A DNA stretch of 9,612 nt from an uncultured Collinsella sp. GTDB lineage: Bacteria > Actinomycetota > Coriobacteriia > Coriobacteriales > Coriobacteriaceae. Below, piece by piece: positions 1-6,302 of this stretch. Both the position numbers and the translations under genes were made by a program. The stretch covers positions 1-9,612 of the forward strand of contig CABRWN010000073.1 of the NCBI GenBank assembly GCA_902474645.1. The letters run 5' to 3'. Under the pieces are notes generated by a model that had not been told where the DNA came from, made no database searches, and was given only the letters and a program-made list of their open reading frames with translations. Each line of letters begins with the position of its first letter. Positions within the stretch are counted from its first letter, which is position 1.

Positions 1-662
1 GCCTGTACGACGCCACCGAAGGCACCGTGCGCGTGGGCGGCGTGGATGTGCGCGACTACGACTTGGACGCTCTGCGCCACCAAGTGGCCATGGTATTGCA
101 GAAAAACGTGCTGTTTAGCGGCACCATTGCCGAGAACCTACGTTGGGGCGACCCGAACGCCACCGACGAAGAGGTCCGCGAGGCCGCGCATCTGGCCTGC
201 GCCGATGAGTTTGTCGACGGCTTCCCCAAGGGTTACGACACCTGGATCGAGCAGGGCGGCTCCAATGTTTCCGGCGGTCAGAAGCAGCGCCTGTGCATTG
301 CGCGTGCCCTGCTGCGTCGCCCCAAGATCTTGATCCTGGACGACTCCACCAGCGCCGTCGACACCAAGACCGACGCCAAGATCCGCGCAGGGTTGGCAAG
401 CTATCTGCCCAACACGACCAAGCTCATCATCGCCCAGCGCATCAGCTCCGTGCAGGACGCAGACCGCATCATCGTCATGGAGGGTGGCCGTATCGCGCAG
501 ATCGGCAACCATGACGAGCTGCTCAAGACAAGCGAGATCTACCGCGAGACCTTTACCTCGCAAAACAAGATGTCTGCCGAGGGCGAAGGGACCGTCGAGG
601 CCGACACCGAGGCATCCGTAACGCAAGCTCAGACCCAGGAAGGAGGCGAGGCACATGAGTAA
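1..662 (+). CDS. ABC exporter half-transporter, C-terminal nucleotide-binding domain (5' partial; degenerate ATPase subunit)
   Basis: The C-terminal part of an ABC-type exporter subunit; the membrane domain and Walker A lie upstream of the window. The frame is open from base 3 and stops at 660-662. Visible motifs are a Q-loop (VLQKN, Gln at 99-101), a canonical signature VSGGQ (267-281) and Walker B ILILDD (327-344). The residue after the Walker B Asp is Asp (342-344) where the catalytic Glu should be, and the H-loop His is Gln (AQR, Gln at 435-437). In heterodimeric exporters such as TM287/288 and BmrCD this pair of changes marks the subunit with the degenerate, poorly hydrolysing site. A polar tail of about 30 residues rich in Glu, Thr and Gln follows the domain. 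The stop overlaps the next gene's start by 8 bp (ATGAGTAA), so the two are almost certainly co-translated. The cargo is unknown; drug or lipid-like compounds are typical of the family. Confidence 0.95.
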   Translation, partial: LYDATEGTVRVGGVDVRDYDLDALRHQVAMVLQKNVLFSGTIAENLRWGDPNATDEEVREAAHLACADEFVDGFPKGYDTWIEQGGSNVSGGQKQRLCIARALLRRPKILILDDSTSAVDTKTDAKIRAGLASYLPNTTKLIIAQRISSVQDADRIIVMEGGRIAQIGNHDELLKTSEIYRETFTSQNKMSAEGEGTVEADTEASVTQAQTQEGGEAHE

Positions 663-2574
663 GGCAACTACTGCCGAGCGCGCGCTCAACCGCAAGGGTG
701 GCACCATGTCGCGCCTCATCAAGACGCTTTTTGGCTTCTACCCCGTGCTTTTGCCCCTCGTCGTCGCCGGCGTGGTGCTCTGCGCCATCATCAACTCCAT
801 CGGCGCGACCTTCCTTCAGAGCGCCCTGCAGATTATTAGCGAATCGTGGCAGTCGGGCGATTGGACGACCGCGCAGCCCAAGATTCTGCAGCTCGTGACC
901 ACCCTCGCCTGCATCTACGGCGTCGGCATCCTGTCCTCGCTCTTCTGGAACCGCGCCATGGCCATCGTCACGCAGGGCTCGCTCGAGAAACTGCGCGAGA
1001 AGATGTTCAACCGCATGCAGGACCTGCCAATCCGCTACTTCGACACACACCAACGCGGCGACATCATGAGCCACTACACCAACGACATCGACACGCTGCG
1101 CCAGATGATCAGCCAGTCGCTGCCCAACCTGCTCATGACGGTCATCGTCATCGCCACGGTGTTCTTTATCATGCTGTACTACAGCGTGTGGATGTGCCTG
1201 GTCATTGTGGCCGGCGTCGCCTTTATGACCTTTATGACCAAGCTGCTCGGCTCCAACTCCGCGCGCTTCTTCATTGCGCAGCAGACCGAGCTCGGCGTGG
1301 TCGAGGGCCATATCGAGGAAGTCATGAACGGCCAGAAGGTCGTCAAGGCATTCTGCCACGAGTCTGCCGCCGAGGCCGATTTTGACGAGCGCAACGAAAA
1401 GCTCTTCGAGGTCTCGCAGAAGGCCAACATGTACGCCAACATCCTCATGCCCATCCTTATGAACCTGGGCAACCTGCTCTACGTGCTGGTCGCACTGGCA
1501 GGCGGCATCTTCCTGGCGCTGGGCGTGCCCAACCTGAGCATCTCGGGCATGACGCTGTCCATCGCCGTCGTGGTGCCGTTCCTCAACATGACCAAGCAGT
1601 TCTGCGGACAGATCGGTCAGATCTCGCAGCAGATCAACGCCGTGGTCATGGGCCTCGCCGGCGCCGACCGCATCTTTGAGCTCATCGACGAGAAGCCCGA
1701 AGCCGACGAAGGCTACGTGACGCTCGTCAACGCGCAGGTGAACCCCGATACCTGGCAGCTCGAGGAGGCCGACCACCATACCGGCATGTGGGCATGGAAA
1801 CATCCGCACCGCGCAACCGGCGAGATCGAGTACGTGCCGCTGCGCGGCGACCTGGTCATGGACAACGTCGACTTTGGCTACACGCCCGACCACGAGGTGC
1901 TGCACGGCGTGTCCGTGTTTGCCAAGCCGGGCCAGAAGGTCGCGTTTGTCGGCGCCACCGGTGCCGGTAAGACGACCATCACCAACCTCATCAACCGCTT
2001 CTATGACATCGCCGACGGCAAGATCCGCTACGACGGCATCAACGTCAACAAGATCCGCAAGGCTGATCTGCGCCGCTCGCTGGGCGTCGTGCTGCAGGAC
2101 GTGAACCTGTTCACCGGCACCGTGATGGACAACATCCGCTACGGCAACCTGGACGCTACCGACGAGGAGTGCGTCGCGGCGGCCAAGCTCGCGGGCGCGG
2201 ACGACTTTATCACCCGCCTGCCCGACGGCTACGACACCATGCTCACCGGCAACGGCGCACAGCTGTCGCAGGGCCAGCGCCAGCTGATTTCGATCGCACG
2301 CGCCGCCGTCGCCGATCCGCCGGCGATGATTCTGGACGAGGCCACGTCGAGCATTGATACCCGCACCGAGGCCATCGTGCAGGCGGGCATGGACAAGCTC
2401 ATGGAGGGCCGCACGACGTTTGTCATCGCGCACCGCCTGTCCACCGTGCGCAACTCCGACGCGATCATCTGCCTGGACCACGGCCGCATCATTGAGCGCG
2501 GCAACCACGACGAGCTGATCGCCAAGCGCGGATATTACTACCAGCTCTACACCGGAGCGTTTGAGCTGGAGTAG
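655..2574 (+). CDS. ABC exporter half-transporter, permease fused to ATPase (consensus-site subunit)
   Basis: A 639-residue protein with the usual exporter order: six membrane helices (roughly residues 30-56, 78-104, 157-178, 180-197, 262-290, 298-314), then a nucleotide-binding domain from about 396. Motifs: Walker A GATGAGKTT (433-441), Q-loop Gln481, signature LSQGQ (537-541), Walker B ending in Asp561-Glu562, H-loop His593. Walker B Glu and H-loop His are intact, but the signature has Gln for the first Gly. This complements the upstream partner, so the heterodimer has one working site (this Walker A/B with the partner's VSGGQ) and one degenerate site. A linker of about 50 residues between membrane and ATPase domains contains GMWAWKHPH, a segment I recall from Clostridia and Coriobacteriia members of this family. 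The start is ATG 655, with AGGAGG at 641-646. ATG 706 (residue 18) is a possible alternative, preceded by a weaker AAGGGTGG. The two subunits should form one exporter. Confidence 0.96.
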   Translation: MSKATTAERALNRKGGTMSRLIKTLFGFYPVLLPLVVAGVVLCAIINSIGATFLQSALQIISESWQSGDWTTAQPKILQLVTTLACIYGVGILSSLFWNRAMAIVTQGSLEKLREKMFNRMQDLPIRYFDTHQRGDIMSHYTNDIDTLRQMISQSLPNLLMTVIVIATVFFIMLYYSVWMCLVIVAGVAFMTFMTKLLGSNSARFFIAQQTELGVVEGHIEEVMNGQKVVKAFCHESAAEADFDERNEKLFEVSQKANMYANILMPILMNLGNLLYVLVALAGGIFLALGVPNLSISGMTLSIAVVVPFLNMTKQFCGQIGQISQQINAVVMGLAGADRIFELIDEKPEADEGYVTLVNAQVNPDTWQLEEADHHTGMWAWKHPHRATGEIEYVPLRGDLVMDNVDFGYTPDHEVLHGVSVFAKPGQKVAFVGATGAGKTTITNLINRFYDIADGKIRYDGINVNKIRKADLRRSLGVVLQDVNLFTGTVMDNIRYGNLDATDEECVAAAKLAGADDFITRLPDGYDTMLTGNGAQLSQGQRQLISIARAAVADPPAMILDEATSSIDTRTEAIVQAGMDKLMEGRTTFVIAHRLSTVRNSDAIICLDHGRIIERGNHDELIAKRGYYYQLYTGAFELE

Positions 2575-2593
2575 TTCGGCCCGCCGAGATGGC

Positions 2594-2658
2594 CGATTTG
2601 CCGCTCATTCGTCGGGCATGACCCTAAGGTCAATGCCCTCCTCTTTCGGGGCAAATCG
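2594..2658 (+). repeat. Nested inverted repeats in the ABC operon trailer
   Basis: An outer pair, CGATTTGCC (2594-2602) and GGCAAATCG (2650-2658), encloses an inner hairpin of GGGCATGACC (2614-2623), loop CTAA, and GGTCAATGCCC (2628-2638), which pairs with one bulged base. The RNA could fold into a two-tier stem about 40 bp before the intrinsic terminator. No T-run follows, so it is not itself a standard terminator; RNA stability or processing is possible. The pairing is visible in the sequence, and the role is inference. Confidence 0.5.
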
Positions 2659-2700
2659 ACTCATCTCAACGACCCAAACACAATGCGCCGCAACGAATAA

Positions 2701-2736
2701 AGCCTCCGCAGCCACACGAGCTGCGGAGGCTTTTTT
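2701..2736 (+). terminator. Rho-independent terminator of the ABC exporter operon
   Basis: A perfect 12-bp GC-rich stem, AGCCTCCGCAGC (2701-2712) with GCTGCGGAGGCT (2720-2731), has a 7-nt loop and runs into six T (2731-2736). AA before the left arm can pair with the first Ts. It lies 126 bp after the exporter stop codon, in the direction of that operon. The other strand has no comparable U-run, so it looks unidirectional. Confidence 0.93.
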
Positions 2737-2745
2737 CATGCCAGC

Positions 2746-2931
2746 CGGAAACCGTATCCCACTTTTCGGGCCCAAAATGGGATGCCGTTTCCCGCTGGAC
2801 CCCCTCCGGGAAACGGCATCCCATTTCAAGGGGGTAAACCGGGATGTGATTTCCCCTAACGGCACCTTTGGGAAGCCGCATCCCACTCTAGACGCACAAA
2901 ACGGGATGAGCTTTCCCATGGTGATCCAAGA
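2746..2931. repeat. Three 62-bp units of alternating inverted 15-mers (six arms)
   Basis: Six copies of a 15-mer close to GGGATGCSGTTTCCC alternate in orientation. Plus-sense copies start at 2779, 2841 and 2903; minus-sense copies at 2746, 2808 and 2870. Both series repeat at exactly 62 bp. Each unit is minus arm (15), spacer (18), plus arm (15), spacer (14). The outer GGGAT and TTCCC of the arms are almost invariant, while the middle bases and spacers vary with lengths fixed. Arms at 2775-2794 and 2807-2826 are perfect 20-bp complements around a 12-nt loop. The other neighbours pair with one to three mismatches or wobbles. Since 62 is not a multiple of three, the repeats are not a coding repeat, and open frames through them on either strand look accidental. 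The array lies between a terminator and the next gene's promoter, with no transposase or cas gene nearby. Confidence 0.9.
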
Positions 2932-3013
2932 CCAGAAACATGTTCGATAGCGCGGCCAGGTCAAGAACAACAAGACAAGCGTTACGCCAATTTGGACGAG
3001 CGTCTGCTGCAGT

Positions 3014-3041
3014 TTGAGGCTGCTGGCCCATATGGTAGAGT
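3014..3041 (+). promoter_or_regulatory. Candidate promoter of the cyclase gene
   Basis: A -35-like TTGAGG (3014-3019) lies 16 bp before a -10-like TAGAGT (3036-3041). The latter is preceded by TGG, giving the extended -10 form TGnTAnnnT. The start codon is 66 bp downstream, leaving a short leader. The match is by eye, and the -35 is only moderate. Confidence 0.42.
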
Positions 3042-3107
3042 TAACCACCCATGAATTTCAGCACACTGCGTGCTACCTGTTCTTTTGTCATTTAGGGGAG
3101 TGAACTT

Positions 3108-4199
3108 GTGAATACTTCTGTCGCCAAGAAGGCCGGCCAGGCGGTGCGCCTGCTCATGATGGTGCTCACGGCAGTTCTCATCTTCTTCTTCATCAATGTT
3201 ATGCTGCTCGTCTCCGATATCCAGGGCACGGCACGCGTGGTCAACTATGCCGGTCTGGTGCGCGGCACCACGCAGCGAATCGTTAAGCTCGAGGATGCAG
3301 GCCAGCCTCAAGATGACCTGCTCAAAGCGGTGGATTCATACATTAACGGTTTGCGTTACGGAAGTGACGACCTCAACCTCGTCCGTCTCGACGACGACGA
3401 GTATCAGGCAAAGATGACCGAGCTTGCAAATTATTTTGATGAGCTTTGCGCCGAGATTAGCCGCGTGCGCGAAGTCGGCTACGAGAGCACCGACATCATC
3501 GCCATGAGCGAGGAGTTCTTTGGCATTTGCGACGATGCCACACGACTCGCGGAGGACTACTCTCAGGAGAAGGCGTCGGCGCTCAACTATCTCGAGGGCT
3601 TGGTGATCATCGACATCGTGGGCTTGGTGGCGACCTTTGCGGTCGAACTTGTTCGCGCGGTGCGCACTGCCGCGCTCAACCGCGAGCTGCAGAGCAAAGT
3701 CTATCTCGACGAAGCCACGGGACTGCCCAACAAGAACAAGTGCGAGGAGATCTTGGGGCAGGAGCGGCCTGTCTCCGCGGAGGCGCCCGTTGCGGTGTGC
3801 GTCTTCGACCTTAACAATCTGCATACGGTCAATAACACCTTTGGCCACGAGAAGGGCGACGAATACATCCGTTCTTTTGCCCAGCAGCTGGGGTGCGTGG
3901 CGTCCGAGACCTGCTTTGTGGGCCGTGACGGTGGCGATGAGTTTATCGCGGTGCTGCGGGATGCCGATCGAGCTGCCGTGGAGTCCTGTCTCGCTCGGGT
4001 TCGTGCGAACGTGAACGAGTATTCCGAGGCTCACGCCGACATGCCTATCAGCTATGCGGTGGGCTACACGCTTTCCAGTGATTTTGATGAACCGCTTACG
4101 ATGCGCGAGCTCTTTTCCCAGGCCGACAAAAACATGTACATCGACAAGAACCGCGTAAAGACAGCTGAGGCAGCCGGGCTGCAACGCAAGGACCGCTAA
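3108..4199 (+). CDS. Membrane-anchored GGDEF diguanylate cyclase with an extracytoplasmic helical sensor
   Basis: A 363-residue protein expected to make cyclic di-GMP from two GTP. A membrane helix (about 14-36) and a second (about 162-184) bracket an extracytoplasmic domain of about 125 residues. Its start, VNYAGLVRGTTQRIVKLE, resembles PilJ/four-helix-bundle sensors (the 'AGxxRxxxQRIxK' pattern). After a short coiled linker, the GGDEF domain (about 197-355) begins with the typical DEATGLPNK. It has the metal-binding Asp234 in FDLNN, the guanine-contacting Asn242 in VNNTFGH, Asp251 and an intact GGDEF (275-279). The inhibitory RxxD motif expected just upstream is absent (SETC at 266-269), so product feedback at that site is unlikely. 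The residue before the motif is Asp (GRDGGDEF), where an aromatic or aliphatic residue is usual. Start GTG 3108 has AGGGGAG at 3094-3100. It appears monocistronic and converges on the LysR gene. Confidence 0.93.
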   Translation: MNTSVAKKAGQAVRLLMMVLTAVLIFFFINVMLLVSDIQGTARVVNYAGLVRGTTQRIVKLEDAGQPQDDLLKAVDSYINGLRYGSDDLNLVRLDDDEYQAKMTELANYFDELCAEISRVREVGYESTDIIAMSEEFFGICDDATRLAEDYSQEKASALNYLEGLVIIDIVGLVATFAVELVRAVRTAALNRELQSKVYLDEATGLPNKNKCEEILGQERPVSAEAPVAVCVFDLNNLHTVNNTFGHEKGDEYIRSFAQQLGCVASETCFVGRDGGDEFIAVLRDADRAAVESCLARVRANVNEYSEAHADMPISYAVGYTLSSDFDEPLTMRELFSQADKNMYIDKNRVKTAEAAGLQRKDR

Positions 4200-4242
4200 A
4201 CCCGTAGCAAAGGGTAGCTGATTTGGAACGGGACTCTTTTGG

Positions 4243-5121
4243 CTACTTGAGGAGTTGGGCCATGGCGTTGACGAATTTTTGTACTTGGAGGGTGGGCTCG
4301 AGCGGGTAGTGCAGAAAGACCGGCACCTCTCGCCCGCACAGGAACGGCACGCCCACAAAGGCCGGGTGCACCCCCGACCATGCGCCGCAGGTGAGCACCG
4401 CGTCGCCCTTTTCCTCTGCCTCGTTAAAGAGCGCAAAGTCAAAGCTATCCACGTCGATCACGTCCACGCCGCCGTCGGCCAACAGGTCGATGCGCAAGCT
4501 GTCCATGGCGTCGTTGCCGTGGCGCAGTACGCGCAGGCGCATGCCCTCCAAGTCGGCAACCGTGATGCGCGTCTTGCGCGCCAGCGGGCTCGTGCGCGGC
4601 AGGTCGATATAAAACGGCACGTTGACAATGCGGAGCTTTTGGCAGGTGTCGCCCCAGCGCGGAGTCGAAAAACTCGACTGCACCACATCGACCTCGCGGC
4701 CCAAGCTGCGCATGACAGATTCGCGCTCGTCATAGAGGTCGCTTACCGGCACGATCTCAAATCGCAACGATGGCTCCAGCTCGTGCACACCCGTCCACAT
4801 CGACAGCGTCTGGCGCCCCGGGCACATCATCGACACGCCCAGGCGCACGGCACCGCCATCGCCCGCCGCGCGTCGGGCGCGGCGCAACGCATCCTCGGAC
4901 TGGCGCATGATTGAGCGCGCATCATCCACCAGCAGAGCGCCCGCCGGCGTCACCTTAACGCCCGAATGCGAGCGCTCGAACAACGTGATGCCAAACTCGG
5001 CCTCAAATCCCGACACCTGCTTGACGAGCGCCGGAGTCGACACGCGCAATTTTGCCGCCGCACGCGAGAAGCTTCCCAGCTCCGCGGCGGCCGATATGGC
5101 CTCGAGTCGTCGATCGTACAC
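4243..5121 (-). CDS. LysR-type transcriptional regulator
   Basis: A 292-residue LysR family protein from the chosen GTG start. The N-terminal winged helix-turn-helix (about residues 2-61) includes the typical GSFSRAAAKL and LFERSHSGVKVTPAG segments. A linker helix follows, then an effector-binding domain of about 200 residues of the periplasmic-binding fold. Start choice: GTG at 5119-5121 is preceded at 6 nt by AGGAG (plus-strand 5128-5132). An in-frame ATG at 5152-5154 would add 11 residues (MWPRARKQEID) but has no recognisable ribosome binding site. The gene diverges from the SDR-MFS-Gfo/Idh operon, the classic arrangement for a LysR regulator that controls its neighbour in response to a pathway metabolite, so that operon is its likely target. 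Its 3' end faces the cyclase gene with only 43 bp between. No good terminator was found there. Confidence 0.93.
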   Translation of the reverse strand: MYDRRLEAISAAAELGSFSRAAAKLRVSTPALVKQVSGFEAEFGITLFERSHSGVKVTPAGALLVDDARSIMRQSEDALRRARRAAGDGGAVRLGVSMMCPGRQTLSMWTGVHELEPSLRFEIVPVSDLYDERESVMRSLGREVDVVQSSFSTPRWGDTCQKLRIVNVPFYIDLPRTSPLARKTRITVADLEGMRLRVLRHGNDAMDSLRIDLLADGGVDVIDVDSFDFALFNEAEEKGDAVLTCGAWSGVHPAFVGVPFLCGREVPVFLHYPLEPTLQVQKFVNAMAQLLK

Positions 5122-5127
5122 GTCAAT

Positions 5128-5132
5128 CTCCT
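5128..5132 (-). promoter_or_regulatory. Shine-Dalgarno that sets the LysR gene start
   Basis: Reads AGGAG on the minus strand, 6 nt before GTG 5121. It is the only good ribosome binding site near the 5' end of the frame. The upstream ATG at 5154 is preceded by a C-rich stretch without one. Confidence 0.7.
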
Positions 5133-5196
5133 GTTTTCGCGCCCGTGGCCACATGGTGCCGCAGGGGGTTGTTTTCGCAGGTCACGCGCTCAATTG

Positions 5197-5223
5197 AGAA
5201 TAAACTGCATCGCATAGTGTAAA
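5197..5223 (-). promoter_or_regulatory. Weak candidate promoter for the LysR gene
   Basis: On the minus strand TTTACA (plus 5218-5223) precedes TATTCT (plus 5197-5202) by 15 bp, shorter than ideal. The inverted half-site at 5176-5182 would lie just downstream of this start, a position suited to autorepression. By-eye match only. Confidence 0.25.
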
Positions 5224-5256
5224 CCTACGGTTAACGCCATTCTAACAAATATGCAA

Positions 5257-5285
5257 TTCACCTGCGCAAATGCAAAGCATACGAT
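5257..5285 (+). promoter_or_regulatory. Candidate promoter of the SDR-MFS-Gfo/Idh operon
   Basis: TTCACC (5257-5262) and TACGAT (5280-5285) are 17 bp apart, each matching four of six consensus bases. One ACCTGCG half-site overlaps the -35 and another the expected start point, as expected for a regulated, intrinsically weak promoter. Confidence 0.38.
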
Positions 5286-5354
5286 AACCTGCGAAAACCA
5301 CGTGGGTCGATTAATGGGAACGGCCCACCGGGAGGCACAAGAAGGGAAGTTCCT

Positions 5355-6236
5355 ATGAGCAATTGGCTTAAGCTCGAGGGCGATGTCTGCGCCGTGACCG
5401 GCGCACTCGGCGGTATGGGCGTCGAGATTTGCCGCGAGTTCGCCCGCAACGGCGCCAACGTCGTCCTGCTCGATCTGGACGAGGAGAAGGTCAAGGCCGC
5501 TGCCGCCGACCTCGCTGCCGAGTTTGGCATCCACGCCGAGGGCTACAAGATGAACGCCACCGACGAGGCCGAGGTTCAGGCCGCCGTCGATGCCACCATC
5601 GCCGACTTCGGCCACGTCGACGTCCTCGTCAACACCGCCGGCATCCTGCGCTTCGCAGCCATGGAAGACCTGCCGCTGAGCGACTGGGAGCAGGTACTCA
5701 ACGTCAACCTCACCGGCTACTTCATCACCTCGCAGCGCTTTGGTCGCGAGATGATCAAAGCCGGCCAGGGTCGCCTGGTGCACATCTCGACCGTCGCCAG
5801 CCACTCCCCCGAGACGTTCTCGGGCGTGTACAGCTCCACCAAGGCCGGCGTCAACATGATGTCCAAGATGCTGGCTGCCGAATGGGGCCCCTACGGCGTG
5901 CGCTCCAACTGCGTCGAGCCCTGCTTCGTCAAGACCCCGATGTCGGCCAACTTCTACGCCGATCCCGAGGTCGAAAAGAGCCGCAGCCGCCTGATCGCCA
6001 CGCGTCGCATCGGCGAGGTCAGCGATATCGCCAACGCCGTCATGTTCCTGGCGTCCACGCGCTCGGACTTTACCACCGGCGACGCCATCAAGGTCGACGG
6101 CGGCTTCTCCAACATGATGGGCGACCTCACCGCCAAGCCCGGCGGCCGTCGCGCCTATGCCGACAACTACCTTAAGAACAAGGGTGTCGAGCTTTGGTCC
6201 GATGAGTCCGGCGTCGCCAAGCCGACTGACCAGTAA
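5355..6236 (+). CDS. Short-chain dehydrogenase/reductase (SDR), probably NAD-dependent, substrate unknown
   Basis: A 293-residue classical SDR with a Rossmann fold. Motifs: nucleotide-binding TGALGGMG (15-22); acidic Asp40 at the end of the second strand, which favours NAD(H) over NADP(H); NTAG (93-96), a variant of NNAG; catalytic Asn118 in NVNLTG; Tyr159 and Lys163 in YSSTK. Thirteen residues before the Tyr, where the catalytic Ser normally stands, is Thr146 (ISTVAS), with Ser145 next to it. After the usual end near VDGGFSNMMGD there is an extra tail of about 35 polar residues to 293, against about 250 for common SDRs. It is the first gene of an operon divergent from the LysR gene, with AAGGGA just upstream of ATG 5355. 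Resemblance is to the broad family of polyol, sugar-acid and 3-oxoacyl dehydrogenases. The neighbouring carrier and Gfo/Idh enzyme favour a carbohydrate-like or organic-acid substrate, but that is inference. Confidence 0.92.
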   Translation: MSNWLKLEGDVCAVTGALGGMGVEICREFARNGANVVLLDLDEEKVKAAAADLAAEFGIHAEGYKMNATDEAEVQAAVDATIADFGHVDVLVNTAGILRFAAMEDLPLSDWEQVLNVNLTGYFITSQRFGREMIKAGQGRLVHISTVASHSPETFSGVYSSTKAGVNMMSKMLAAEWGPYGVRSNCVEPCFVKTPMSANFYADPEVEKSRSRLIATRRIGEVSDIANAVMFLASTRSDFTTGDAIKVDGGFSNMMGDLTAKPGGRRAYADNYLKNKGVELWSDESGVAKPTDQ

Positions 6237-6245
6237 ACCAACCCG

Positions 6246-6279
6246 ACAGGGAGGACCCGCGGACACGCCTGTTCCTCCC
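6246..6279 (+). repeat. Two overlapping alternative hairpins between the SDR and MFS genes
   Basis: GGGAGGA (6249-6255) can pair with TCCTCCC (6273-6279), while ACAGG (6246-6250) can pair with CCTGT (6268-6272). The arms overlap, so the two foldings compete. No T-run follows, and the MFS start is 24 bp further on with only a weak AGAAAGAG (6291-6298) as ribosome binding site. A local effect on translation or RNA stability is possible. Confidence 0.35.
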
Positions 6280-6302
6280 CCGTATCGATTAGAAAGAGTC
6301 CA

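Larger units (their letters stand above)
2575..3107. other. 533-bp non-coding region between the ABC operon and the cyclase gene
   Basis: In order it contains the trailer with nested inverted repeats (2594-2658), the terminator (2701-2736), the 62-bp repeat array (2746-2931), about 80 bp with no structure I can identify (2932-3013), a probable promoter (3014-3041) and a leader with the Shine-Dalgarno AGGGGAG (3094-3100). Short open frames cross it on both strands but lack ribosome binding sites and any recognisable protein features. Confidence 0.8.
5171..5298. promoter_or_regulatory. Divergent control region with four ACCTRCG half-sites, candidate LysR operators
   Basis: The motif ACCTRCG occurs at 5223-5229, 5260-5266 and 5287-5293 on the plus strand, and inverted (CGCAGGT) at 5176-5182. 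The outermost pair belongs to a perfect 12-bp inverted repeat, GTTTTCGCAGGT (5171-5182) and ACCTGCGAAAAC (5287-5298). The copy at 5223 sits in a dyad at 5219-5235 (GT-a-AACC-tac-GGTT-a-AC). LysR proteins typically hold an inverted site near -65 plus activation sites at the promoter, and these positions fit if the operon starts near 5292. The motif copies are seen directly; binding by this LysR protein is inferred. Confidence 0.5.

Noticed and set aside
553..2508. A 651-codon minus-strand open frame over the ABC exporter genes
   Set aside because: Same cause: antisense shadow of high-GC coding sequence with no protein features. The plus strand encodes intact ABC motifs.
2746..2931. CRISPR array
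   Set aside because: The repeated 15-mers alternate orientation, and the spacers are only 14 and 18 nt and partly similar. There are no cas genes in the window.
2605..3048. Open frames on both strands through the 62-bp repeat array (147 codons minus, 129 codons plus)
   Set aside because: The 62-bp period shifts the reading frame each unit, there is no ribosome binding site, and the plus frame starts inside the ABC gene. I recall similar hypothetical proteins annotated in Collinsella, but they are probably artefacts of such repeats.
4200..4246. Possible bidirectional terminator between the convergent cyclase and LysR genes
   Set aside because: Only broken pairings such as GTAGC with GCTAC and CCCGT with ACGGG are available, with no clean stem followed by a U-run in either direction.
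3336..4442. A 368-codon minus-strand open frame over the cyclase gene and the end of the LysR gene
   Set aside because: It overlaps two well-supported genes in conflicting frames and has no recognisable domain or ribosome binding site.
5302..5328. Hairpin GTGGG...CCCAC in the SDR leader, considered as a riboswitch or attenuator
   Set aside because: A 5-bp stem with a 17-nt loop, no alternative terminator and no recognisable aptamer core. Expected by chance in GC-rich DNA.
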